Shown: piece by piece, positions 6,622-15,187 of the stretch
Layout: every line of letters starts with the position of its first letter
Numbering within the stretch: position 1 is the first letter of the stretch
Assembly: GCF_019396345.1 (NCBI RefSeq)
Contig: NZ_JAHKRM010000012.1
Span: 186,001-250,000, forward strand
Source: Nonomuraea guangzhouensis
GTDB taxonomy: Bacteria; Actinomycetota; Actinomycetes; Streptosporangiales; Streptosporangiaceae
DNA: 64,000 nt
Reading direction: 5' to 3'
Made by a program: the position numbers and the translations under genes
Notes under the pieces: generated by a model
What the model was told of the DNA's origin: nothing
Seen by the model: the letters and a program-made list of their open reading frames with translations, nothing else
The model's database searches: none

Positions 6622-8856
6622 ATGCCGGAATTCGAACCGCTGCGCGAGCAAGACCCCATCCAGGTGGGTGAGTACCGGCTGATCGGACGGCTGAGCCCGG
6701 ACGTGTTCGTCGGACGGGTGGACCCTGACCCGGAAGAGGGCGCTTCGGAGCTCGTCGTGGTGAAGCTGCTGGACCCGGAGGTCGACCAGGAGCGCTTCCT
6801 GCGCATGATCGAGCCCTTCCAGGAGGTCTCCGCCTTCTGTACGGCCCAGGTGCTCGGGTCGGGGCTGCTGGATGACCGGCCGTACGTGGTGAGCGAGTAC
6901 ATCGACGGCCCCACGCTGGAGCAGGCGACCGCGGCGGGCACACGGCTGCGGAACGCGGCGCTGCACCGGCTCGCGGTCGGGACCGCGACCGCGCTGGTGG
7001 CCATCCACCAGGCGAACGTCGTACACGGCGACATCCGGCCCGGCAACGTGGTGCTCGGCCCTGGCGGGCCCCGGCTGATCAATTTCGGCATCGGCCGGGC
7101 GATGGCGGGCACGGCGTCCGCCACGACCCGCAAGGTGGACGTTCCCGCCTTCACCGCGCCCGAACGGCTCGGCGGGGCCGCCGCGGAACCGCCGGCCGAC
7201 CTGTTCTCCTGGGCGGCGACGTTGGTGGCCGCGGCGTCCGGCCGCTCTCCCTTCGACGGCGGCTCGATGGCGGGCACGGTCAACCGGATCACCAACGGCG
7301 AGCCGGACCTGCCCGATCTCGGGGATCTGCGCGATCTGGTGGTGGCCTGCCTGGCGAAGGATCCCGCGCTGCGTCCCACGTCGAGCGACGTGCTGCTGCG
7401 GCTGGTCGGGGAGACCAACTTCCTGACCGCGCGGCTGCCGCCGCCGTCCGGGTTGCCGTACAACCTGCCGCCGCCACGATTACCGCCGGACTCGCAGCCG
7501 CCTCAGCCACCTCAGCCGCCTCTGTCGCCGGATTCGCCCCGGCGGTCACTGTCGCCCTCGATCCCGCCGGATTCGCCGTCAGCCGGGCAGGGCTCGCCAG
7601 TCGGACAGGGATCGCCGGTCGGACAGGGATCGCCGTTGGTCGGGCAGGGCTCCCCGGTCGGACAGGGCTCGTCGTCAGCCGGGCCGGATTCGCCGTCGGT
7701 CGGGCAGGATTCGGCCGGTGTCGCGGCCACTCTGCCGGTTCGGCGGGGTCGCGGGGTGCTGATCGCCGTGGTGGCGTTCGTCGCGGGGGCCCTGGTGTCC
7801 GGCGTCGGCGTCTACGCGCTGACCCGCCAGCCGATCGTGGTGGCCGCCGGCCCGTCCGCCCCTCGTCCGTCCGGGCCCGTCCGATCCGATGCCGGTACGA
7901 GCGTGCCCACCTCGGTCATCACCGCCGCGCCCCCGATCACCCCGAGCGTGACCAGCGCGCCGGTCGCCAGCGTCGCGCCCAAGGCCGACAAGGACGTCAA
8001 GCTCGCCGACATCGACGCCATCCTGCACGAGAACTCCGCCGACCCCGTACGGCTGTCCGCCTACCTCCAGGTCAAGAGGCCGTTCAAGGCGTTCGCCAGG
8101 GACCGGGCCGGCCAGTTCCAGGAGGTCGGCCTGGCCGAGGAGCCGCGCGTGTCACCCCTGGGCGACTGGGTGGCGCTCAACCCGTGGGTGAAGTTCCAGA
8201 GCTCCGACATGGATCACGTGCGGTTCACCAACCTGAACACCAAGGAGTCCTTCACCGTCAACACGGTGCAGAAACCCGCGCAGACCTGGCACGCCTCCTG
8301 GTCGCGGGACGGCGGGCGGGTGCTGCTGTCCATCACGAACGCCAAGCGGGACCGGATCACCGGCTTCGTGGTCGTCGACGTCCGGGCGCGGACGGCCACC
8401 GTCGTGAAGACGCAGTACACCGACGACAGCAGCCTGCCGTTCGCGTTCACCCCGGACGGCAAGATCGCCAGAGGCTACAGCAGCCCCAAGAGCAATGGCA
8501 TCGAGACGTACGACATGTCGGGAAAAGTCACGCACAGCATGCACTGGGTGGGCAGGCCCCGCGACGTCTCCTGGTACTCCCCGTCGGGCAAGCAGTTCAT
8601 GACGGTCTGCCCCACCGGCGAGGAGGTCTGCGTCTGGGATGCCACGACCGGTGACCGTAAGGCCACCGTGCCCTCCGTCAAGGACGGCTCCCTCCTGCTC
8701 GGCTGGTTCGACGAGGACCACATCCTGGTGCAGGAGGACGCCAAGAAGGGCCGGGCCCAGGTCAAGATCGTCGACTTCCTGGGCAAGGTCGAGCGGGTGC
8801 TCGTGGACCTCGCTCCGCACAACAGCGCCAGGCAGTTCGCGACCAAGGCTCCGTGA
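6622..8856 (+). CDS. Membrane Ser/Thr protein kinase homologue, predicted pseudokinase, with C-terminal beta-propeller
   Basis: 744 residues; AGGAGG precedes the ATG at 6622. The N-terminal PknB-like domain (about 15-275) keeps the ATP lysine (VVVK, Lys48), the catalytic-loop Asp (HGD, Asp137) and APE. The Gly-rich loop is degraded (GRLSPDVFVG), HRD has become HGD, and the metal-binding DFG Asp is Asn (NFG, 154-156), so catalysis is probably lost or weak. A Pro-rich linker with repeated VGQGSP units (about 315-370) precedes one TM helix (about 380-400) and an extracellular region beginning ILHENSADP, followed by beta-propeller-like repeats. It overlaps the next kinase by 4 bases (GTGA), so both are made together. 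Confidence 0.85.
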   Translation: MPEFEPLREQDPIQVGEYRLIGRLSPDVFVGRVDPDPEEGASELVVVKLLDPEVDQERFLRMIEPFQEVSAFCTAQVLGSGLLDDRPYVVSEYIDGPTLEQATAAGTRLRNAALHRLAVGTATALVAIHQANVVHGDIRPGNVVLGPGGPRLINFGIGRAMAGTASATTRKVDVPAFTAPERLGGAAAEPPADLFSWAATLVAAASGRSPFDGGSMAGTVNRITNGEPDLPDLGDLRDLVVACLAKDPALRPTSSDVLLRLVGETNFLTARLPPPSGLPYNLPPPRLPPDSQPPQPPQPPLSPDSPRRSLSPSIPPDSPSAGQGSPVGQGSPVGQGSPLVGQGSPVGQGSSSAGPDSPSVGQDSAGVAATLPVRRGRGVLIAVVAFVAGALVSGVGVYALTRQPIVVAAGPSAPRPSGPVRSDAGTSVPTSVITAAPPITPSVTSAPVASVAPKADKDVKLADIDAILHENSADPVRLSAYLQVKRPFKAFARDRAGQFQEVGLAEEPRVSPLGDWVALNPWVKFQSSDMDHVRFTNLNTKESFTVNTVQKPAQTWHASWSRDGGRVLLSITNAKRDRITGFVVVDVRARTATVVKTQYTDDSSLPFAFTPDGKIARGYSSPKSNGIETYDMSGKVTHSMHWVGRPRDVSWYSPSGKQFMTVCPTGEEVCVWDATTGDRKATVPSVKDGSLLLGWFDEDHILVQEDAKKGRAQVKIVDFLGKVERVLVDLAPHNSARQFATKAP

Positions 8857-10805
8857 CCATGGAACCACGCCCCTTGCTCACGGGCGATCCCGCCCAGGTG
8901 GGGTCGTACCGTGTCGCGGGTCGGCTCGGCCACGGCGGCCAGGGGGTCGTCTACCTCGGCGAGTCGGCCGACGGGGAGCGGGTCGCGATCAAGCTGCTGA
9001 CGCGCGCGGCCGGGGAGGAGGACCGGGCCGGGTTCGCCAAGGAGATCGAACTCGCGCGGCGGGTCAAGGCGTTCTGCACGGCGACCGTGCTGGCGACCGG
9101 CGAGCTGAACGGCGTCCCGTACGTCGTCAGCGAGTACGTCGACGGCCCCTCACTCGCCAGGGTCCTGGCCGAGCGGGGCCCGCTGCGGCAGGCCGAACTG
9201 CGCCGGCTGGCGATCGGCAGCCTGACCGCGCTGGCCGCCATCCATCAGGCCGGTGTGGTGCACCGGGACCTCAAACCGGGCAACGTACTGCTCGGCGGGG
9301 ACGGCCCCCGGGTGATCGACTTCGGTATCTCGCGGGCGCTGGACGCCAGCGAGCTGACCGGCGACCAACTGGTGGGCACCCCGCCGTACATGGCTCCCGA
9401 GCAGTTCGGCGGCGCCGGCTCCGGGCCGTCGGCGGACCTGTTCGCCTGGGCGGCCACGGTGGTGTGCGCGGCGACGGGCAAGCCGCCCTTCGGCTCGGGG
9501 GACCTGCCGTCCGTGCTCAACCGGATCCTGACCGCGGAACCGGACCTCGGCGATCTGCGGGGCGACCTGCGTGACCTGGTGGGCCGCTGCCTGGCCAAGG
9601 ATCCCGCCGCCCGCCCGACGGCCGCTCGCGCGCTGCTCACCCTGCTCGGCCATCCGGTCCCGCCGCAGGTCCTGCTCACCGAGGGCACCAGATCCGCCGC
9701 CCCGCCCCCTGCCGCTTCGACGCCGGTTCCTGTCCGGCGCTTCGGGCGGCGGCTCGCGCGAGCCGGGGCGGGCGTCGTCGCGGTGCTGGTGGCTGCCGTC
9801 GCGGTGACCGTCACGGTCAAGCTCACCCGTACGACGACCGTGACCGGCACAGCAGGGACCGCCACCACCAGCCCGTTCGTGGAGCCGCCCGGCGCGGCGA
9901 CGGTAGCCGAAGTGATGCCCACGACCGCGACGACCACGACGAAGATCCCCGGCACGAAGATCACGCTGCACGAGAACCCCGCCGACCCCATCTGGGCCAG
10001 CGCCGCCTACGGGTTCCTGCCGGGGAGCGACGGTTCTCCCGCCTACGTCCGCGACGCCAAGACCGGCAAATTCCAGTACTTCGGAAATTTCCAGCGGCCG
10101 ACGGTTTCGCCGCACGGCACCTACGTGGCCGCCCTGTCCGTCACCACGCTGAGCCGTACCGACTACAACACGATCAGGCTGGTCACCACGGCCACCGGCG
10201 AGGACGTGGAGCTCCGCACCACCGACAAACCCGGTGACACGATCGGCGCGGTGTGGAACGAGGATGGCCGTCACCTGCTCATGACGATCTACACAGGCGC
10301 GACGGGCTCGCAGACCACGGCGGGGTTCGTGATCGTGGACGCCGCGACCAAGACCGTCCGATCGCGCCTGACGGCCGGAGGGGACAAGGCAGGCTACTTC
10401 TGGGGCCCGGACGCCTCGACGCTGATGCGCCAGGAGAGGGACGGCGCGATCAGTTTCGTCGGGCTGGACGGCACGGTGGTCCGCTCGTTCCGCGGTAAAG
10501 GCGTCCTTCGTACGAGTGCGGCCAGACTGCGCCTCGGCACGGTGTTCTCCACCACCTGCCCGGGCACGCGCGGAGACATCTGCCTGTGGGACGCGGTCAC
10601 CGGCACCAGGAAGGCCGTCGTCCCGACAGGCGAGAACACCACCTTCAGCGGCTGGCTGGGGCGCGATCAATTCCTCGCCGTGGTCACCAAGGGTGGCACC
10701 AGCCGGGTGGTCCTGGCCGGCCTGGACGGCAAGACCAAGCGCGTCCTCGCCGAGGGGCCCGCGAAGCAGCTCAAGGCGATCACCGTCTGGTACAACTCGA
10801 AGTGA
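8853..10805 (+). CDS. Membrane Ser/Thr protein kinase with C-terminal beta-propeller sensor
   Basis: 650 residues from GTG 8853 (an ATG at 8859 is also possible). The kinase domain is intact: GRLGHGGQGVVY, VAIK (Lys48), HRDLKPGN (137-144), DFG (156-158) and APEQF. After it come a short linker, one TM helix (about 300-320) and a Thr-rich stalk. A propeller-like extracellular domain follows, opening with TLHENPADP, the same motif as in the preceding pseudokinase. The two genes are clearly tandem duplicates that have diverged in the kinase core. The expected role is envelope or ligand sensing by the propeller with cytoplasmic phosphorylation; substrates are unknown. Confidence 0.9.
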   Translation: MTMEPRPLLTGDPAQVGSYRVAGRLGHGGQGVVYLGESADGERVAIKLLTRAAGEEDRAGFAKEIELARRVKAFCTATVLATGELNGVPYVVSEYVDGPSLARVLAERGPLRQAELRRLAIGSLTALAAIHQAGVVHRDLKPGNVLLGGDGPRVIDFGISRALDASELTGDQLVGTPPYMAPEQFGGAGSGPSADLFAWAATVVCAATGKPPFGSGDLPSVLNRILTAEPDLGDLRGDLRDLVGRCLAKDPAARPTAARALLTLLGHPVPPQVLLTEGTRSAAPPPAASTPVPVRRFGRRLARAGAGVVAVLVAAVAVTVTVKLTRTTTVTGTAGTATTSPFVEPPGAATVAEVMPTTATTTTKIPGTKITLHENPADPIWASAAYGFLPGSDGSPAYVRDAKTGKFQYFGNFQRPTVSPHGTYVAALSVTTLSRTDYNTIRLVTTATGEDVELRTTDKPGDTIGAVWNEDGRHLLMTIYTGATGSQTTAGFVIVDAATKTVRSRLTAGGDKAGYFWGPDASTLMRQERDGAISFVGLDGTVVRSFRGKGVLRTSAARLRLGTVFSTTCPGTRGDICLWDAVTGTRKAVVPTGENTTFSGWLGRDQFLAVVTKGGTSRVVLAGLDGKTKRVLAEGPAKQLKAITVWYNSK

Positions 10806-10856
10806 TCGACACGCGCCTGGGGCGCTGACCAGCTCACCAATGTGGAAGCCCAACCC

Positions 10857-10886
10857 GATGGTCGCGGCCGTAAGACCGCGACCATC
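10857..10886. terminator. Bidirectional hairpin terminator
   Basis: Perfect 11-base stem GATGGTCGCGG / CCGCGACCATC with an 8-base loop, between the convergent kinase and drug-exporter genes. Confidence 0.75.
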
Positions 10887-10898
10887 GTCATCGCTGGG

Positions 10899-12524
10899 TC
10901 AGTCCTGCGGTGCGGTTTCGGCTTGCCTCCTCTGAGCGGGATCGGTCGCCGGCTTCTGGTGCCGGCTGAACAGGAAGCAGAGCAGGGCGGCGGTCACCAG
11001 GACCAAGGCGCAAGCCACGAGGGTGGTGTGCATGGCGTTGACGAAGCCGGTGGCGAACGTGTCGGCGGTGACGCGTTCGTACAGGCTGGTCGTGGCGGGG
11101 TTCAGGCCACCGGGCGGGACAGGGGGACTGTAGTGCCGCGCGGCGGCGGCGCTGTCGTCGATGAACTGGGCGCGCAGACTCTCCGGCAGCTGACCGGCGC
11201 GCTGCTCAGCCTCGCCGCGCAGGGTCGAGGAGAGGCGGGCCGACAGCAGGGCGCCCAGCACGGCGGTGCCGAGGACGCCGCCGATCTGCCGGATGGTGCT
11301 GGACACGCCAGAGGCCGCCCCGGCCAGCCGGGGATCGACGCCGTGCATGGTGGCCTGCTGCAGCGGCGCGAACGTGGCGCCGCTGGCGATCCCGATGATC
11401 GTCAAACCGGGCAGCAGACTCCACGCGCCGCTCGTGGGACCGGTCATGGCGACCAGCACCAGCAGGCCGGCGGCCAGCAGTGTCATCCCGGCCATGAGGA
11501 TGTACTTGCCGCCGAACCGGTCCGACAGCCGCCCGGCGTAAGCCGAGCCGACCGCGGTGAGCACGGCGCTCGGCACCATCATCAGGCCGGTCTCCAGCGC
11601 CGAGTACCCGCGCGCCATCTGCAGGTACAGCACCAACACGAACATGATGCCGATCATGCCGAGCTGGAAGACGAACCCGACCCCGTTGCCGACCGCGAAA
11701 TCGCGCGCGCCGAACAGGGCCAGCGGCATGAGCGGCTCGTTCCGCTGCCGGTGCTGCCAGAGGACGAACACCGCCAGCAGCACGAGGCCCGCGACGATGA
11801 CCGAGGCGATGCTGATCGGCCCGATGATGGTGCCCCACGCGTAACGTTCTCCCTCGATCAGGCCGAACACGACGCCGCTCAGCCCGGCGGTGGCCAGCGC
11901 GACGCCGATCACATCGAGCCGGTGCCGGCGGCCCGAGCGCATGGGCGGCGCGAAGGTCAGTGCCAGCACGGCGGTGATGATCCCGATGGGCACGTTGACG
12001 AAGAAGATCCAGCGCCAGCTGACGTGGGCGAGCAGGAAGCCGCCGGCAACCGGGCCGACGATCGGGGCGAAACCGACGATCGCCCCGAACAGGCCGAACG
12101 CGCGACCGCGCAACCGCGGCGGGAAGATCGTCAGGATCGACGAGATGACCTGCGGGAACAGCAGCGCTCCGCCCAGTCCCTGCAGCGCCCGGGCGGCCAG
12201 CAACTGGGTCGGTGAGTCGGACAGCCCGCACAGCGCCGAGGCGACGGTGAAGGTGATGATGCCGATCACGTACAACCGGCGGTAGCCGAAGATGTCGCCC
12301 AGCCGCCCGGTGGTGATCAGCGGCACCGAGAAGGCGAGCAGGTAGCCGTCGATGACCCACAGCACCTGGTCGTAGGAGGCGTTGATGCTGTGGATCAGCA
12401 TGGGGACGGCCACGTTGACGATGGATCCGTCGAGTAACGACATGAAGAAGCCGACGCACATGATCGCGAGAACCAGCCACGGACGCTGCGTGGCCGGTTG
12501 TTCGGCGGTTTTGATTTCCGGCAC
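10899..12524 (-). CDS. MFS drug exporter, DHA2 (14-TM, EmrB/QacA) family
   Basis: 541 residues from a GTG at 12522-12524, with GGGAGG about 9 bases upstream (an earlier frame start at 12635 lacks one). Motif D1 (LDGSIVNVAVPMI-like), motif A (GRLGDIFGYRR) and the antiporter motif C (GPVAGGFLL) are present, and 14 hydrophobic helices are expected. It exports drugs or toxic metabolites against protons. No regulator lies directly next to it. It converges on the kinase pair. Confidence 0.9.
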   Translation of the reverse strand: MPEIKTAEQPATQRPWLVLAIMCVGFFMSLLDGSIVNVAVPMLIHSINASYDQVLWVIDGYLLAFSVPLITTGRLGDIFGYRRLYVIGIITFTVASALCGLSDSPTQLLAARALQGLGGALLFPQVISSILTIFPPRLRGRAFGLFGAIVGFAPIVGPVAGGFLLAHVSWRWIFFVNVPIGIITAVLALTFAPPMRSGRRHRLDVIGVALATAGLSGVVFGLIEGERYAWGTIIGPISIASVIVAGLVLLAVFVLWQHRQRNEPLMPLALFGARDFAVGNGVGFVFQLGMIGIMFVLVLYLQMARGYSALETGLMMVPSAVLTAVGSAYAGRLSDRFGGKYILMAGMTLLAAGLLVLVAMTGPTSGAWSLLPGLTIIGIASGATFAPLQQATMHGVDPRLAGAASGVSSTIRQIGGVLGTAVLGALLSARLSSTLRGEAEQRAGQLPESLRAQFIDDSAAAARHYSPPVPPGGLNPATTSLYERVTADTFATGFVNAMHTTLVACALVLVTAALLCFLFSRHQKPATDPAQRRQAETAPQD

Positions 12525-12831
12525 TCCGGAGACCTCCCTGTGGGGAACCGTCTGCTGGGTGGTGACGCGGACCAGGCCGCTAACGGCAGAACACGGTTCT
12601 CGCAGGGGCTCGAAAAGCACCGGAAAGGTCGACACGCGTCGCCACCATCACAGGACACCCTTTTCCAGGATGTAGTGGGTGACTTCCACCTTCCCCGTGT
12701 CATAGGGACTCGGGTGAAGCTGGTTGGCGAGGCGGGAAGCCCAACGGTGAGAAGTCAGCTCGCAGCCTAACACACACAAGATCGCGGCCGAGCTGACCAG
12801 CTGACCGGGCCTGCGCCCGGCAACCCGGACA
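12525..12831. other. Noncoding gap upstream of the MFS exporter
   Basis: 307 bases with no convincing gene. The part near 12670-12770 contains GGTGAAGCTGGTTGGCGAGG followed by GGGAAGCCCAACGGTGAG, a compact segment with several short complementary runs (for example GTTGG/CCAAC). It resembles structured-RNA or mobile-intron debris more than coding DNA. No function can be assigned. Confidence 0.35.
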
Positions 12832-13236
12832 TCAGCAGCAGGCCGAGCCGGTCTGCCTGGTCAGGGTGTCGGCGTCGGCCTTGACCACGTACACCTCCCA
12901 CGGCTCGGCCCCCGGCCCGTGGACCCAGACCTTGTCCTGGAGCGCGTAGCAGCAGGAGGTGTCGTTCTCCTCGAACGTGGCCAGCCCGGCGTCCTTGAGA
13001 CGCTGGGTGGCGGCCTCGACCTGAGCGGTGTCCTCGACCTCGACGCCCAGGTGGTCCATGCGGGTCGGCTCACCCTCCTCGCCTTCGATGAGCACCAGCT
13101 TGAGCGGGGGTTCGGCGATGGCGAAGTTGGCGTAGCCGGGCCGCAGCTTGGCCGGTTCGGTGCCGAACAGCTTGGTGTAGAAGGCGATCGAGCTCTCCAG
13201 GTCGGCGACGCGGAGGGCGAGCTGGACGCGGGACAT
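12832..13236 (-). CDS. ArsI/CadI-type glyoxalase-fold protein (C-As lyase or metal-binding)
   Basis: 134 residues forming a vicinal-oxygen-chelate (glyoxalase/dioxygenase) fold. His62 (MDHLG), a Glu near 114 (PWEVYV) and the vicinal thiols Cys95-Cys96 (DTSCCYAL) match ArsI/CadI, and the C-terminus adds another Cys pair. ArsI cleaves the C-As bond of trivalent organoarsenicals using Fe(II); CadI is a cadmium- and arsenic-induced relative. Residue 5 is Gln where ArsI has a metal-ligand His, so which of the two activities applies is open. It is divergent from arsR, placing it in the arsenic locus. Confidence 0.85.
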   Translation of the reverse strand: MSRVQLALRVADLESSIAFYTKLFGTEPAKLRPGYANFAIAEPPLKLVLIEGEEGEPTRMDHLGVEVEDTAQVEAATQRLKDAGLATFEENDTSCCYALQDKVWVHGPGAEPWEVYVVKADADTLTRQTGSACC

Positions 13237-13321
13237 GACGATCTCCCATCAGGGTTGTTTCGATGGATGTCTAAGTAGCTCGAGTTTGCGCCGCTGCTTA
13301 GGTATCTGTCAAATTAGAGAT

Positions 13322-13705
13322 ATGTCGAAGCAGGAGTTGCCGGTGCTGCCCTCGGAGTGCTGCGCGCCGCTGGTCGCCCAGCCGATCGGCGAGGACGAAG
13401 CGGCCGAGCTGGCGCGGGTGTTCAAGGCGCTGGGGGATCCGATCCGGGTACGGCTGCTGTCGCTGATCGGGGCGCACGAGGGCGGCCGCCAGGCGGGCGA
13501 GGGTGTGTGCGTGTGTGAGCTGACCGTCGCCTTCGCGGTGACCGCGCCGACGATCTCCCACCACCTCAAGGTGCTGCGCGAGGCCGGTCTGATCGACAGC
13601 CAGCGGCGCGGCACCTGGGTGTACTACTGGATCATCCCGGCCACGCTGGAGCGTCTGACCGGCGTGCTCGCCCTGCCCGAGACACTCACCCTGGGCGTCC
13701 GGTGA
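13322..13705 (+). CDS. arsR: ArsR-family metalloregulatory repressor
   Basis: 127 residues with a winged-helix domain: FKALGDPIRVRLLSLI, then the recognition helix TAPTISHHLKVLREAGLI and the wing RRGTWVYYW. It has an N-terminal vicinal pair Cys13-Cys14 (SECCAP) plus Cys63/Cys65 (GVCVCEL), resembling the Cys15-Cys16-Cys55 As(III) site of Corynebacterium ArsR. It should repress the divergent ArsI-like gene and its own operon until As(III) binds. The ATG at 13322 lies 5 bases after an AT-rich segment without a clear ribosome site. It overlaps the aquaporin gene by 4 bases. Confidence 0.92.
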   Translation: MSKQELPVLPSECCAPLVAQPIGEDEAAELARVFKALGDPIRVRLLSLIGAHEGGRQAGEGVCVCELTVAFAVTAPTISHHLKVLREAGLIDSQRRGTWVYYWIIPATLERLTGVLALPETLTLGVR

Positions 13706-14430
13706 GCCTGGCACGCCGGGGGCTGGCCGAGTTCGCCGGCACCGCGGCGCTGGTCGCCGTGGTGGTCGGCTCCGGCATCATGGCGACCGGCCTGTCGCGC
13801 GACGTCGGCGTGCAGCTGCTGGCCAACAGCCTGGCCACCGCCGCGGGCCTGGCCGTGCTCATCGTGATCTGCGCCCCCGTGTCCGGCGCGCACTTCAACC
13901 CGGTCGTCTCCCTGGCGTCCTGGATCCTCACCCGCCGCGACGCCGCCCCGGCCCTGCGCGCTCGGGATCTGGCCGCCTACCTGCCCGCCCAGGCGGCCGG
14001 TGCCCTTGCCGGAGCAGTGCTGGCGAACGCGATGTTCGGGCTGCCGGCCGTCCAGATCTCGACCCGGGATCGCTCAACGCCGCACCTCCTGCTGGGCGAG
14101 GTGGTGGCCACCGCCGGGCTCATCGTGGTCGTCTTCGCTCTGGCCCGGCAGGGCCGCGCCACGCTGGCGCCAGTCTCGGTCGGCGGCTACATCGGCGCCG
14201 CCTACTGGTTCACCTCCAGTACGAGCTTCGCCAACCCCGCCGTCACACTCGGCAGGGCCGTCACCGACACCTTCGCCGGGATCGCGCCCGCCTCGGTGCC
14301 CGGCTTCATCGCCGCCCAGCTGGCTGGGGCCGCGCTCGGTGCTGTGCTGCTGGCCGCCCTGTATCCGAAGGCCGCGCTGCTCGTCCCCGACGGTGTACGT
14401 CAGGCGGCCGCCGCCGACCTGCCTCGATAG
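13702..14430 (+). CDS. MIP-family aquaglyceroporin (AqpS-like) of the arsenic operon
   Basis: 242 residues with six TM helices and two half-helix motifs, NPV (HFNPVVS) and NPA (FANPAVTLGR), that form the channel pore. The GTGA overlap with arsR means coupled translation. In Sinorhizobium, AqpS in an ars operon lets As(III), produced by ArsC from arsenate, flow out of the cell; the same role is inferred here because no ArsB or Acr3 pump is present in the locus. The altered first motif (NPV, not NPA) is typical of this subgroup. Confidence 0.88.
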   Translation: MSLARRGLAEFAGTAALVAVVVGSGIMATGLSRDVGVQLLANSLATAAGLAVLIVICAPVSGAHFNPVVSLASWILTRRDAAPALRARDLAAYLPAQAAGALAGAVLANAMFGLPAVQISTRDRSTPHLLLGEVVATAGLIVVVFALARQGRATLAPVSVGGYIGAAYWFTSSTSFANPAVTLGRAVTDTFAGIAPASVPGFIAAQLAGAALGAVLLAALYPKAALLVPDGVRQAAAADLPR

Positions 14431-14438
14431 GAGAAACG

Positions 14439-14876
14439 GTGTCCGACCAGCACGACCAGCTGCCGCAGGTGTTGTTCGTCTGCGTGCACAACGCCGGCCG
14501 CTCCCAGATGGCCGCCGCCTTCCTCACCCACCTCGCAGGCGACCGCGTCCGGGTACGTTCGGCCGGATCCGCGCCCGCCAAGGCGGTGAACCCGGCCGTG
14601 ATAGAGGCGATGGCCGAAGCCGGCATCGACCTCTCCGCCGAGACCCCCAAGGTGCTCACCGCCGACGCCGTCCAGGCCAGCGACGTGGTCATCACCATGG
14701 GCTGCGGCGACGCCTGTCCCATCTTCCCCGGCAAACGGTATGAGGACTGGGTGCTGGACGACCCCGCCGGGCAAGGGCTCGAGGCCGTGCGGCCGATCCG
14801 GGACGCGATCGAGGCCCGCGTACACGCCTTGATCGCCGATCTCACGCCAACTCCCGCCCGGCGGACGGAGGCGTGA
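14439..14876 (+). CDS. arsC: Arsenate reductase, LMW-phosphatase type (mycothiol-dependent class likely)
   Basis: 145 residues; AGGAG lies 5 bases before GTG 14439. The P-loop CVHNAGRS (Cys15) is the phosphatase-like anion site. Further cysteines at 89 and 93 (MGCGDACPIFPG) and the motif YEDWVLDDPAGQ match actinobacterial ArsC enzymes that reduce arsenate with mycothiol/mycoredoxin. It makes As(III), which would leave through the neighbouring aquaglyceroporin. Third gene of the arsR-aqpS-arsC operon. Confidence 0.92.
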   Translation: MSDQHDQLPQVLFVCVHNAGRSQMAAAFLTHLAGDRVRVRSAGSAPAKAVNPAVIEAMAEAGIDLSAETPKVLTADAVQASDVVITMGCGDACPIFPGKRYEDWVLDDPAGQGLEAVRPIRDAIEARVHALIADLTPTPARRTEA

Positions 14877-14970
14877 GCGTCCTCGCGGACGTGCCAGGCA
14901 CCGGCCGGTCATCGAGCCCCGTGCGTGCCGCCCACGCCGATCAGGTGCCGCGCCGTGTGAGGGGCGACGA

Positions 14971-15005
14971 GGAAGGCCCAGCCTAGAGAAAAGCTGGGCT
15001 CTTCC
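14971..15005. terminator. Terminator of the ars operon
   Basis: Stem GGAAG-GCCCAGC / GCTGGGC-T-CTTCC around a 10-base A-rich loop, about 95 bases after arsC. It also faces the small minus-strand gene ending at 15014. Confidence 0.75.
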
Positions 15006-15013
15006 TTGTGCGT

Positions 15014-15187
15014 CTATGGGTGGCGGTTGAAACAGCCGAGCAGCCCCCACAGAACGGCGCCGCCGGCGGTGAGTCCGGTGAGGAGTGCGGCGGGCCACGT
15101 GGAGCCGTCCGCGAGCATGAGAGCGGTCGCGATGCTGGTGGAGGCTACTATCGCGAGCGCGATGAGAAGCGCGCGTTGCGTGTCCAT
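15014..15187 (-). CDS. Small two-TM membrane protein
   Basis: 57 residues beginning MDTQRALLIALAIVA, with two hydrophobic helices and a short tail ending CFNRHP. AGGAG lies 9 bases before the ATG at 15185-15187. Unknown function; the length, ribosome site and codon bias support it being a real gene. Confidence 0.6.
   Translation of the reverse strand: MDTQRALLIALAIVASTSIATALMLADGSTWPAALLTGLTAGGAVLWGLLGCFNRHP

Noticed and set aside
9150..10853. Minus-strand frame antisense to the kinase
   Set aside because: Composition typical of an antisense shadow; the kinase motifs on the plus strand are unambiguous.
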